Source of the DNA: Inquilinus limosus DSM 16000
GTDB lineage: Bacteria; Pseudomonadota; Alphaproteobacteria; DSM-16000; Inquilinaceae
Assembly: GCF_000423185.1 (NCBI RefSeq)
Contig: NZ_AUHM01000009.1
Span: forward strand, 124,001 to 188,000
Reading direction: 5' to 3'
Length of the DNA stretch: 64,000 bases
Shown here: in pieces, positions 24,640 to 32,913 of the stretch
How positions within the stretch are numbered: the first letter of the stretch is position 1
Layout: each line of letters opens with the position of its first letter
Program-made: the position numbers and the translations under genes
The notes under the pieces: generated by a model
Seen by the model: the letters and a program-made list of their open reading frames with translations, nothing else
The model's database searches: none
What the model was told of the DNA's origin: nothing

Positions 24640-26003
24640 GCGGCGGGCCCGTCATCGTCGGCGCCGGCCCGGCCGGCATCCGCGCCGCCCAGGCCCTCGC
24701 GGCCGCCGGGCTGCGGCCGGCGCTGGTGGATGAGGCGACGAAGGGTGGCGGCCAGATCTACCGCCGTCAGCCGGACGGCTTCACCCGCGACGCCAGGACC
24801 CTCTACGGCACCGAGGCGGCCAAGGCCGAGGCGCTGCACCGGACCATCGACGGATTGGCCATCGACCACCGGCCGAACACCCTGGTCTGGAACATCGAGG
24901 CCGGGGCGCTGGACCTGCTGCGCGACGGGCGCACCGAGCGTCTGCCCTACAGCCACCTGATCCTGGCCACCGGCGCGACCGACCGGATCCTGCCGATCCC
25001 CGGCTGGACCCTGCCCGGCGCCTACAGCCTGGGCGCGGCGCAGGTGGCGCTGAAGTATCAGGGCTGCGGCATCGGCCGGCGCGTCGCCTTCATCGGCACC
25101 GGCCCGCTGCTGCCGCTGGTCGCCTCGCAGTACCTGAAGGCCGGTGCGGAGGTCGTCGCGGTGCTCGACACCGCCCGGACGGCCGACAAGCTGGCCGCCC
25201 TGCCCGGCCTGCTGCGCGGCCCGGCCGTCCTGGCCAAGGGCCTGCGCCTGGTGGCGGCGCTGAAGGCCGGCGGCGTGCCGATGCGCTACGGCGCCCGGCC
25301 GCTGCGCATCCTGGGGACCGACCGGGTCGAGGGCCTAGTCTGGCACGACGGCGAGCGCGAGCGGCGGATCGACTGCGACGCCGTCGCCTTCGGCACTGGC
25401 CTGCGGTCTGAGACCCAGCTGGCCGACCTGGCCGGCTGCCGCTTCCGCTTCGACCCGTTGAACCGCGCCTGGCTGCCGGAGCGCGACGCCGCCGGCCGCA
25501 GCAGCGTGCCCGGCGTCTATCTGGCCGGCGACGGCGCCGGCATCGCCGGAGCGGATGCGGCCGAGCTGGCCGGCGAGCGCGCGGCCCTGGCCCTGCTGGA
25601 GGATCTGGGCCGGCCGGTCGACCGCACCCGCGCGGCGCGGCTGGAGGCGAAGCTGGCCGCGATCGGCCGGTTCCGCCGGGGGCTGGAACGCGCCTTCCCC
25701 TTCCCCGCCGGCTGGGCCTCCCGGGCGCCGGACGATCTCGTGGTCTGCCGCTGCGAGGAGGTGTCGGCCGGCACGCTGCGCGCCACCGCCACCCGCTGGA
25801 ACACGCCGGAGCTGAACCGGCTGAAGGCGCTGTGCCGGGTCGGCATGGGCCGCTGCCAGGGCCGGATGTGCGGCGCCGCCGCGGCGGAGATCCTGGCCGC
25901 CTATCGCGGCGTGCCGGTCGAGGCGGTGGGGCGGCTGCGCGGCCAGGCCCCGGTCAAGCCGATCCCGGTCGCGATCGGGGACGCGCCGGAGGAAGCGGCG
26001 TGA
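24636..26003 (+). CDS. FAD-dependent oxidoreductase, HcnB/OoxA-type alpha subunit
   Basis: 455 residues. FAD-binding GAGPAG at residues 9-14, a pyridine-nucleotide-reductase-like middle domain and a C-terminal BFD-like Cys cluster (VVCRCEEVSAGTL, later GRCQGRMCG). In relatives such as HcnB, octopine oxidase subunit and LhpB-like proteins, this subunit accepts electrons from the amine-oxidising FAD subunit. It is followed by an intergenic repeat and then that second FAD gene, so the three subunits (24.3-27.4 kb) form one enzyme interrupted by a repeat element. Confidence 0.9.
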   Translation: MSGGPVIVGAGPAGIRAAQALAAAGLRPALVDEATKGGGQIYRRQPDGFTRDARTLYGTEAAKAEALHRTIDGLAIDHRPNTLVWNIEAGALDLLRDGRTERLPYSHLILATGATDRILPIPGWTLPGAYSLGAAQVALKYQGCGIGRRVAFIGTGPLLPLVASQYLKAGAEVVAVLDTARTADKLAALPGLLRGPAVLAKGLRLVAALKAGGVPMRYGARPLRILGTDRVEGLVWHDGERERRIDCDAVAFGTGLRSETQLADLAGCRFRFDPLNRAWLPERDAAGRSSVPGVYLAGDGAGIAGADAAELAGERAALALLEDLGRPVDRTRAARLEAKLAAIGRFRRGLERAFPFPAGWASRAPDDLVVCRCEEVSAGTLRATATRWNTPELNRLKALCRVGMGRCQGRMCGAAAAEILAAYRGVPVEAVGRLRGQAPVKPIPVAIGDAPEEAA

Positions 26004-26033
26004 TGAGAGCTGTTACTCGTTGCGCATCCTCCG

Positions 26034-26236
26034 TTGCCTCTCCCGCTTGCGGGAGAGGTCGGGCTCGCGCAGCGAGACCGGGTGAGGGCGGCTCGGCCGC
26101 GACGCCAGGGCCAGCGTTTCAAGACCTGGCGGATCATGTGCTCGCTCGCGCCACAGCCGGGCTTTCGGCCAGGCCGCGATCCCCTCACCCGGACATCCTT
26201 CGGATGTCCGACCTCTCCCGCAAGCGGGAGAGGCAA
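26034..26236. repeat. 203-bp inverted-repeat intergenic element
   Basis: The ends are a perfect 29-bp inverted repeat beginning TTGCCTCTCCCGC and reading into TTGCGGGAGAGGTCGG. Each arm holds an inner hairpin of different sequence but the same shape (CTCGC-GCA-GCGAG on the left, ACATCC-GAA-GGATGT on the right), then the shared CCGGGTGAGGG. A 4-bp TCCG direct repeat lies on both sides. There is no transposase. The family is probably one of the mobile or structural intergenic repeats of alphaproteobacteria. Confidence 0.7.
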
Positions 26237-26277
26237 TCCGTTCGTATGCCCACCTGCGGCATCGCCGGAGCCGCCGC

Positions 26278-27411
26278 ATGACCGTCACCGAGCGCATCGA
26301 CACCGATGTCGCCATCATCGGCGGCGGCATCGTCGGCGCCGCCGCGGCCCTGGCGCTGCAGCGCATGGGCATGAAGGTGCTGCTGCTGGAGCGCGGCTTC
26401 TGCGGCGCCCAGGCCAGCGGCGTGAACTATGGCGGTGTGCGGCGCCAGGGCCGGCCGCCGGAGCAGATCCCGCTGGCGCAGCGGGCGCATGCGATCTGGC
26501 AGCGCCTGCCGGAAGTGATCGGCATCGACGGCGAATACATCCGCTCCGGCCACCTCAAGCTGGCGCGCAGCGAGGCCGACCTGGCGTCGCTGGAGGCTTA
26601 TCAGGACCGGGTGCGCGACCTCGGCCTCGGGCTCGAGATCGTCGCCGGCAACGCCTTCCGTACCCGCTGGCCCTGGCTGGGCGACCGCGCCATCGCCGGG
26701 TCCTGGTGCCCGGGTGACGGGCATGCCAATCCGCGACTGGTGTCACCCGGCTTCGCCCGCGCCGCGCGCAAGGCCGGCGTCGACATCCGCGAGCAGGCCG
26801 TGGTGCAGGAGGCGGTGCGCGACGGCGACGGCTTCCGCCTGCTGGCCGGCGACGGGCTGGAGGTGCGGTCGCGCATCCTGCTGAACTGCGCCGGCGCCTG
26901 GTCCGGCCGCTTCGCCGCCGCCTTCGGCGAGCCGGTGCCGCTGGTCTCGGCCCATCCGAACATGGCGGTAACCGAGCCGCTGCCGCGCTTCATGGACGTC
27001 AATGTCGGGGTCGAGGGCGGCGGCATCTATGCCCGCCAGGTCGAGCGCGGCAACTGCGTGATGGGCGGCGGCCGCGGCGTCGCGCTGGACGCCGACCGCA
27101 CCCGGCCCGGCCGCAGCGCCATCGGATCGCTGCTGCGCCAGGCGGCGGAGCTGTTCCCGGCCCTGCGCGGCGCCCAGGTGATCCGGTTCTGGAGCGGGGT
27201 CGAGGGCGACACGCCCGACCGCAACCCGGTGCTGGGGCCGAGCCGCACCACCCCCGGGCTGATCCACGGCTTCGGCTTCTCCGGCGCCGGCTTCCAGATC
27301 GGCCCGGCGGTCGGCGAGGTGCTGGCCGAGCTGGCGCGCGACGGCCGCAGCACTACGCCGATCGAGGCCTTCGACATTGGCCGCTTCGCCGGAACGGCGG
27401 CGGCCGCCTGA
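26278..27411 (+). CDS. FAD-dependent amine oxidase subunit (HcnC/OoxB/sarcosine oxidase-like)
   Basis: 377 residues of the DAO family: FAD-binding DVAIIGGGIVGAAAA at 10-24 and late FAD contact GLIHGFGFSGAGFQIGPAVG. It probably oxidises the C-N bond of an imported opine, D-amino acid or secondary amine and passes electrons to the 455- and 96-residue subunits. Related systems are octopine/nopaline oxidase, cyanide synthase HcnABC and D-hydroxyproline dehydrogenase; the substrate here is not determined. It starts 42 bases after the repeat element and precedes the transporter's binding protein. Confidence 0.9.
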   Translation: MTVTERIDTDVAIIGGGIVGAAAALALQRMGMKVLLLERGFCGAQASGVNYGGVRRQGRPPEQIPLAQRAHAIWQRLPEVIGIDGEYIRSGHLKLARSEADLASLEAYQDRVRDLGLGLEIVAGNAFRTRWPWLGDRAIAGSWCPGDGHANPRLVSPGFARAARKAGVDIREQAVVQEAVRDGDGFRLLAGDGLEVRSRILLNCAGAWSGRFAAAFGEPVPLVSAHPNMAVTEPLPRFMDVNVGVEGGGIYARQVERGNCVMGGGRGVALDADRTRPGRSAIGSLLRQAAELFPALRGAQVIRFWSGVEGDTPDRNPVLGPSRTTPGLIHGFGFSGAGFQIGPAVGEVLAELARDGRSTTPIEAFDIGRFAGTAAAA

Positions 27412-27442
27412 GCATCAACAACCGAAAACAGGAGAGAGCGAC

Positions 27443-28489
27443 ATGAACGGACGGACCACGACGGCGCTGCTGGCCACCACCGCGCTGCTGGCCTCGGGCG
27501 CGGCGATGGCGGAGACCAAGACCCTCTATGTCGGCATGAACGGCGGCGACATGGAGAAGGCCTACACCCAGCACGTCTTCCCCGAATTCGAGAAGGCGAA
27601 CGACGTCAAGGTCGTGGTCGTCCCCGGCACCTCCTCCGAGGTGCTGGCCAAGCTGCAGGCGGCCAAGGACAATCCGCAGATGCACCTGGCTTTCCTGGAC
27701 GACGGCGTCATGGTCCGCGCCATCGGCATGGGGCTGTGCCAGAAGACCGAGACCGCGCCGGTGATGGCCGACCTGTACCCCGCCGCGCGGATCAAGGACG
27801 ACATGGCGCTGGGCGTGACCCTGACCGTCACCGGCCTCGCCTACAACACCAGGCTGTTCGAGCAGGAGGGCTGGGCCGCCCCGACCTCGTGGATGGACCT
27901 GGCCGACCCGAAATTCGAGGGCAAGGTCGTGTTCCAGTCGCTGTCCAGCAGCACCTACGGGCTGCACGGCTTCCTGATGTTCAACCGCATCCAGGGCGGC
28001 AGCGAGGAGAATGTCGATCCGGGCTTCGCGAAATGGGGCGAGACCGTCGGCCCGAACGTGCTGGAATACATCCCCAGCTCGGCCAAGCTGTCGGAGATGG
28101 TGCAGACCGACGAGGCGGCGGTCTTCCCGCTGACGCCGACCGCCGTCGCCAGCTTCAAGGACAAGGGCATCCCGGTCGCCTATGCCCAGCCGAAGGAAGG
28201 CGCGGTGGTGCTGATGGTCGCCGAATGCGTCGTCGCCGGGAATTCCGAGCCGGCGCTGGCGCAGAAGCTGGCGCAGTACCTGCTGACGCCGGAGGCGCAG
28301 GCCAAGGCGCTGCAATACGGCAACCAGATCCCGTCCAACGCCAAGGTCGACGGCCCGACGCCGGAGTCGGCGGCGATGGTGAAGGAGATGCGCGGCTATC
28401 TGGAGCACGCGGTCACGGTCGACTGGGACGAGATCAACGCCCACCGGCCGGAGTGGAACGACCGCTGGAACCGGACGGTGGAGCGGTAG
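27443..28489 (+). CDS. ABC transporter substrate-binding protein, PotD-like
   Basis: 348 residues. A Sec signal peptide (ending about ASGAAMAE, cut near residue 25) and a type II periplasmic binding fold (YVGMNGGDMEKAYTQHVF, VVVPGTSSEVLAKLQ, GLAYNTRLFEQEGW, GNQIPSNAKV). It gives specificity to the PotABC-like importer encoded at the start of the operon. The start has AGGAGAG upstream; the 22 codons before it are not coding. No ligand residues can be assigned by eye. Confidence 0.92.
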   Translation: MNGRTTTALLATTALLASGAAMAETKTLYVGMNGGDMEKAYTQHVFPEFEKANDVKVVVVPGTSSEVLAKLQAAKDNPQMHLAFLDDGVMVRAIGMGLCQKTETAPVMADLYPAARIKDDMALGVTLTVTGLAYNTRLFEQEGWAAPTSWMDLADPKFEGKVVFQSLSSSTYGLHGFLMFNRIQGGSEENVDPGFAKWGETVGPNVLEYIPSSAKLSEMVQTDEAAVFPLTPTAVASFKDKGIPVAYAQPKEGAVVLMVAECVVAGNSEPALAQKLAQYLLTPEAQAKALQYGNQIPSNAKVDGPTPESAAMVKEMRGYLEHAVTVDWDEINAHRPEWNDRWNRTVER

Positions 28490-28611
28490 GAGACCGTCGG
28501 ACGCTTCACACCCTCCCATCCCGGGAGTGATGCCGGAAGCAATCCGTGGGGCGGGAGCTGCCCGGCGTCAGCGCGGCCCCGGTCCCTCACGACACCTGGT
28601 TCGGCGCACCC

Positions 28612-28642
28612 GAACGAACAGCCCCGGGGAGGCCCCCGGGGC
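28612..28642 (-). terminator. Hairpin terminator downstream of proX
   Basis: A perfect 9-bp stem, GCCCCGGGG and CCCCGGGGC, with an AGGC loop. Read leftward it is followed by a modestly T-rich TGTTCGTTC. It lies about 26 bases after the proX stop. Confidence 0.55.
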
Positions 28643-28667
28643 GCGTCGCATCTGGATCGGGGAGCCC

Positions 28668-29549
28668 TCAGGCGCCGCCGATCTCGCCGGTCAGCCAGTA
28701 CTTCACCCGCGCCGGATGGTCGGCGATGTACTTCTCGACCGCCTGCTCGTAGGAGGTGTCCTGGGCGTCGGCCATCGCCGCCTCGAGCTCCTTCAGCGGC
28801 AGGTGCATGCGCATCAGGAACTCCGCGACCTGGGGATGGTCGGCCTGGAAGCCCTTGCGCGAGAGGACGTAGATCCGCTCGACCCCGCCCATCGCGCCTT
28901 CCGGATCGTTCAGGTAGCGCAGATCGTACTTGCCGAACATCCAGTGCGGGCTCCAGCCGGTCACGACGATCCACTCCTTCCGGCGGATCGCACGGTCGAG
29001 CGCCGCGACCATCGCCGCATCGCTGGCCGAGACCAGCTCGTAATCATCGAGATCGTAGGTGTCGATCGCCTCCTCCGACAGCCGCATGAGCCCGGCCCCG
29101 GGGTCGATGCCCTGGATCTTGCCGCCCAGCTTCTCGCGGACGTCGTCCTTGGCGAGATCGGCGATCGAGGCGACCTGGTCCTCGGGCACATAGGACGGCA
29201 CCACCCAGCCGAGCTTGGCGTCGGTGTAGAGGACGCCGAGCGTGACCACGTCCTCGCCCACGCGCTTGAAGTAGTCGGCATGGGTCTGCGGCAGCCACGC
29301 CATCATCATGACGTCGATGTCGCCCTTGGCCACGCCCTGGTATTGCGGCGCGATGTCGGTCTGCACCAGCTCCACCGGTGTCTTGTATTTGTCGGTGATC
29401 AGCTTCTGGGCCAGTTTGGTGACGAACTCCGCATCGGACCAGGCCGTCCAGCCGATCTTGATCGGAGTCTGGTCCTGGGCGTTCGCCGGGAGGCCGATGC
29501 CGGCGGTCAACGCCGCCGCCAGGGCCAGTCTCGCGAATGCCTTCAGCAT
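28668..29549 (-). CDS. proX: Glycine betaine/choline ABC substrate-binding protein
   Basis: 293 residues with a Sec signal peptide (cut near AQAQD/ANAQD, residue about 24). Features of the OpuAC/ProX family are present: IKIGWTAWSDAEFVTKLAQK, DIDVMMMAWLPQTHADYF, and VVTGWSPHWMFGKYDLRYL with the aromatic residues expected to cage a quaternary ammonium. It supplies betaine-type osmolytes to the following permease/ATPase. AAGGAG is 5 bases before the ATG. The whole set runs leftward as proV-proW-proX. Confidence 0.9.
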   Translation of the reverse strand: MLKAFARLALAAALTAGIGLPANAQDQTPIKIGWTAWSDAEFVTKLAQKLITDKYKTPVELVQTDIAPQYQGVAKGDIDVMMMAWLPQTHADYFKRVGEDVVTLGVLYTDAKLGWVVPSYVPEDQVASIADLAKDDVREKLGGKIQGIDPGAGLMRLSEEAIDTYDLDDYELVSASDAAMVAALDRAIRRKEWIVVTGWSPHWMFGKYDLRYLNDPEGAMGGVERIYVLSRKGFQADHPQVAEFLMRMHLPLKELEAAMADAQDTSYEQAVEKYIADHPARVKYWLTGEIGGA

Positions 29550-29598
29550 GACATCTCCTTGTTCTCTGGGGTGGTTCGGTCCCGGGACAGCCGGGCCG

Positions 29599-30507
29599 TC
29601 AGCGGCCCGCGGGCGCCGCGGTGGCGCCGCCTTCGGCCGGCGCCCGGCGGCTGCGGCTGAAGAGTGCCCGCAGGCCGCTGGAGGCCTTCGGACCGCCGAC
29701 GCTCTGGGTGATGCGGTCCAGGATGACGGCCAGGGCGACGACGGCGATGCCGCCCTCGAAGCCCAGCCCGACATCGAGCCGCTGGATGCCGGTCAGGACG
29801 GTGTTGCCCAGCCCGCCGGCGCCGATCATCGAGGCGATCACCACCATGGACAGCGCCAGCATCACGGTCTGGTTGACGCCGGCCATGATCGACGGCAGGG
29901 CGTTCGGGATCTGCACCTTGAACAGCAGCTGCCGGTCCGTGCAGCCGAAGGCCAGGCCTGCCTCGATGAACTCCTGGTTCACCTGCCGGATGCCGAGATC
30001 GGTCAGCCGCACCACCGGCGGCATCGAGAAGATCACGGTGGCGATCGTGCCCGGCACGGCACCCAGGCCGAAGAACATGGCGGCCGGGATCAGATAGACG
30101 AAGGCCGGCATGGTCTGCATCAGGTCGAGCACCGGCCGCGCCACCGCCCGGACGAGGTTGCTGCGCGCCATGGCGATGCCGAGCGGGATGCCGACCGTCA
30201 CGGCGAAAGCCGTCGCCGCGAGCACCAGCGCCAGAGTCTCCATCGTCGACTTCCACAGCCCCATGCCCATGATCACGGCCAGCGCCGCCGCGGCGAACAC
30301 GGCGAAGCGCCAGCCGACGCGCCAGAGGGCCAGCAGCACGATGACCAGAGCCGCTATCTCGGGGGGCAGGACCAGCAGCGCCGCCTTGATGCTGTCCGCG
30401 ACGAAGCCGATGGCGGCGGAGATGACGTCCAGCGCCGGCGCGAAATGGTCCAGCACGTAGTCGACGGCGGTGTTGGCGACGTCGTCGATTCCCAGATCGA
30501 ATTCCAT
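29599..30507 (-). CDS. proW: Glycine betaine ABC permease
   Basis: 302 residues; after an N-terminal extension, six or seven transmembrane helices with the permease loop QEFIEAGLAFGCTDRQLLFKVQIPNA. The N-terminal extra helix region and the PAAMFFGLGAVPGTIATVIFSMPPVVRLTDLGIRQV stretch are ProW-like. It starts 3 bases after the end of proV and ends 49 bases before proX. Confidence 0.92.
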   Translation of the reverse strand: MEFDLGIDDVANTAVDYVLDHFAPALDVISAAIGFVADSIKAALLVLPPEIAALVIVLLALWRVGWRFAVFAAAALAVIMGMGLWKSTMETLALVLAATAFAVTVGIPLGIAMARSNLVRAVARPVLDLMQTMPAFVYLIPAAMFFGLGAVPGTIATVIFSMPPVVRLTDLGIRQVNQEFIEAGLAFGCTDRQLLFKVQIPNALPSIMAGVNQTVMLALSMVVIASMIGAGGLGNTVLTGIQRLDVGLGFEGGIAVVALAVILDRITQSVGGPKASSGLRALFSRSRRAPAEGGATAAPAGR

Positions 30508-30510
30508 GGT

Positions 30511-31764
30511 TCAACTCGTCCGGTCCAGGGCCATCAGCAGGGTGGCCTTCGTGATTGCGCCGTGATAGCGCCCGCCCTCCCCGACGACGGGCACCGGCCA
30601 CCGGCTCTCCGCGACGCGGCCCAGCACCTGGGTCAGCGGCACATCCGGCGCGATCGGGGCGACATTCGGGAGGAAGGCGCCGTGATAGGGGTCCCGGGCA
30701 TCGCGGCGCAGGGCCGCGGTCAGCGATTCGACGCTCACCATCCCCTGGTAGCGCTTGGTGCGGTCGGTCACGACGGCGATCTCCCGATCGTGCCGCCGCA
30801 GCCGCTCCAGCGCCGCGTTCACGTTCACTCCCGGCCGCTCGATCAGGGTGATCTGGGTCTGCCGTGCGATATCACCCGCGGTGAAGACCTGGGTCACGTC
30901 GACGCCGCGGAAGAACGACCGCACATAGTCGTTGGCGGGCTTCATGACGATCTCTTCCGGCGTGCCGACCTGCACCACCACGCCGTCCTGCATGATCGCG
31001 ATCCGGTCGCCGATCCGCATCGCCTCGTCCAGGTCGTGGCTGACGAAGACGATCGTCCGGGAATGCTCGGCCTGCAGGCGCAGCAGTTCGTCCTGCATCT
31101 CGGCCCGGATCAGCGGGTCGAGGGCGGAGAAGGCCTCGTCCATGAGCAGGATGGTGGGTTCGGAGGCCAGCGCCCGGGCCAGCCCGACGCGCTGCTTCAT
31201 CCCGCCCGACAGCTCGGATGGCAGGCTGTCGGCATAGCGGTCCAGCCCGACCGCTGCCAGCGCTTCCCGCGCCTTTCGATGCCGCTCCGCCTCGCCGACG
31301 CCGGCCACTTCGAGGCCGAAGGCGGTGTTGTCCAGCACGGTGCGCTTGGGCAGCAGGGCGAAGGTCTGGAACACCATGCTCATGTCGCGACGCCGCAGCG
31401 CGATGAGGTCGCGCTTCGACATCTGCGTCACATCCTGACCGTCGATCACGATGCAGCCGATCGTCGGCTCGATCAGGCGGTTGATCAGGCGCAGCAGGGT
31501 CGACTTGCCGGATCCGGACAGACCCATGACGACGAAGATCTCGCCTTCGCGGATCTCGAAGCGGGCGTCGTTCACCCCGACGGTGCAGCCGGTTCGGCCG
31601 CGGATCTCGCTCTTGTCCCGACCCGCCTCGACCAGGGGGATCGCCTCGGCGACGCGCGCCCCGAAGATCTTGTAGACGCCCTCGAGCGTGATCTTCGGCA
31701 CAGCACCAGGCATGGCGCCGCCCTCGGCGACGGCGGCGCCCGACTCAGTCATTTCATCGATCAT
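30511..31764 (-). CDS. proV: Glycine betaine ABC ATPase with CBS domains
   Basis: 417 residues. Walker A GLSGSGKST at 81-89, signature LSGGMKQRVGLARAL, Walker B TILLMDEAFSALDP, H-loop FVSHDLDEAMRIGDR, then a C-terminal pair of CBS domains (about 285-417). In OpuA/ProV the CBS pair senses ionic strength and gates transport. The first ATG has no strong Shine-Dalgarno; a second in-frame ATG follows 12 bases later. Confidence 0.9.
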   Translation of the reverse strand: MIDEMTESGAAVAEGGAMPGAVPKITLEGVYKIFGARVAEAIPLVEAGRDKSEIRGRTGCTVGVNDARFEIREGEIFVVMGLSGSGKSTLLRLINRLIEPTIGCIVIDGQDVTQMSKRDLIALRRRDMSMVFQTFALLPKRTVLDNTAFGLEVAGVGEAERHRKAREALAAVGLDRYADSLPSELSGGMKQRVGLARALASEPTILLMDEAFSALDPLIRAEMQDELLRLQAEHSRTIVFVSHDLDEAMRIGDRIAIMQDGVVVQVGTPEEIVMKPANDYVRSFFRGVDVTQVFTAGDIARQTQITLIERPGVNVNAALERLRRHDREIAVVTDRTKRYQGMVSVESLTAALRRDARDPYHGAFLPNVAPIAPDVPLTQVLGRVAESRWPVPVVGEGGRYHGAITKATLLMALDRTS

Positions 31765-32085
31765 GCCGAGGTTCGTAAAGCATCATCCCGAAGAACGCAA
31801 CCCATCCATCAGAATTCTTTTGATCGTGTTAATATTTATTTAAGCACTTTGAATTCCATCGAGATCCACTTGAAATCGAATACTCATTATTTTCGCGTCT
31901 TGCTGAGGGAAATTGCTGCATAAAGTTAAAGATTTTCAATTTTCAGCATCTGGTATCCCGCAAATACGGCGCAGACGGATTTGACCAATTGGAGCGGAGG
32001 CGAGCGCGCGCATCAGCTGCGCGAGGTGCTGGTGCGCAGACCCGGCGCCCAGCGCGGAGGTCAGGGCGCCGGGCGGAACGCCGGG
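31765..32085. promoter_or_regulatory. AT-rich region upstream of proVWX
   Basis: About 320 bases with a strongly AT-rich core between about 31800 and 31980, unlike the rest of the window; this is the likely promoter region of the leftward proV operon. The stretch after 31985 returns to high GC without a convincing frame. No gene seen. Confidence 0.45.
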
Positions 32086-32508
32086 CTACCCGATCCTGGA
32101 GGCGGCCAGAACGCCGCTCACCAAGCCGGAAGCCGTCCCCTGCTGGGCATCGCGGCTGCCGGCCTTCGTGACATCGATGATCTGTTCGCCGAGCGTCTTG
32201 CCGGGCTGGACGGAGTCCGGAACCTTTTTTTGCAGTGCGGCAAGTCCTTGGACGGATAGCCTTACGTCGAGTGCCTCTGTGATCTCTTTCGGGCGGTCGT
32301 TGTAGTAATTCGTGACAGTCAGCAAGCCGCTCTGCTCAAGCCAGCAAATTGTGTTGTATGCCAACTCCGTTCTCGGCGACTCTTCGCCGTCAAGCAGCCC
32401 GATATCATCAAAATCAATGTCGACTGGATTGGGGAAGGCCCCATACAGCAATGCGAAGATCTTTAGCGCAATAGTGTTGAAGTGGTCGATGTGCAGATCA
32501 GCCGTCAC
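32086..32508 (-). CDS. Unrecognised protein with glycine-rich C-terminus
   Basis: 140 residues. The N-terminal part (DLHIDHFNTIALKIFALLYG, then ELAYNTICWLEQSGLLTV) looks like a compact helical, perhaps winged-helix, domain; the end (GTASGLVSGVLAASRIG) looks like a short helical glycine zipper. The base composition is lower in GC than neighbouring genes, which suggests transfer. The start is a GTG whose last two bases overlap the upstream TGA (GTGA), so it is probably coupled to the small gene before it. No family recognised. Confidence 0.6.
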   Translation of the reverse strand: MTADLHIDHFNTIALKIFALLYGAFPNPVDIDFDDIGLLDGEESPRTELAYNTICWLEQSGLLTVTNYYNDRPKEITEALDVRLSVQGLAALQKKVPDSVQPGKTLGEQIIDVTKAGSRDAQQGTASGLVSGVLAASRIG

Positions 32509-32843
32509 TGTCCCGTTCTCTCCATCTGTAGCAAGGCGACACCCGCGATGAGACGACCTTCATCGCCCCCCTCACGTGCGACACGGGGAAGGGTATGAAG
32601 CGCCTCAGCGACATGCGGGACATTTGCGAGAACAATGCCGACTACGCCGCGCGCCGCCTGGACGAGTGCATCTTCGCGATACCGCCAGTCTAGTTCATCG
32701 AGGAGGCGAAGGAAATCTGCTCGGACACCTGCGCGAAGGCAGCGGCGTGCCTGGCCACGCGAATCGCCGACGGCTTGCAGGCTTTCGCGGCGATCGGCGC
32801 AAGGCGCAGATCGCGCGGAAGCCACCTTCGGCGGTCTCGCCAT
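32505..32843 (-). CDS. Small hypothetical gene coupled to the previous one
   Basis: 112 residues, basic N-terminus then DFLRLLDELDWRYREDALVQAARGVVGIVL, which has protein-like amphipathic pattern. A GGGAG lies close before the ATG and its stop overlaps the next start (GTGA), supporting co-expression. The plus strand here also shows a short protein-like stretch (MKRLSDMRDICENNADYAAR) broken by a stop, so the true content of this patch is unclear. Confidence 0.35.
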   Translation of the reverse strand: MARPPKVASARSAPCADRRESLQAVGDSRGQARRCLRAGVRADFLRLLDELDWRYREDALVQAARGVVGIVLANVPHVAEALHTLPRVAREGGDEGRLIAGVALLQMERTGQ

Positions 32844-32913
32844 CGTCTCCCGTTCCCGGATGGAGGATGGGTCCGCGCGGACCGGCCTTCTCCGAGATTC
32901 GGCCCTCGGCCGG

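Noticed and set aside
26034-26236. Insertion sequence remnant
   Set aside because: Although inverted ends and a 4-bp direct repeat exist, the interior has no transposase-like frame and the structure is that of a stem-loop intergenic repeat.
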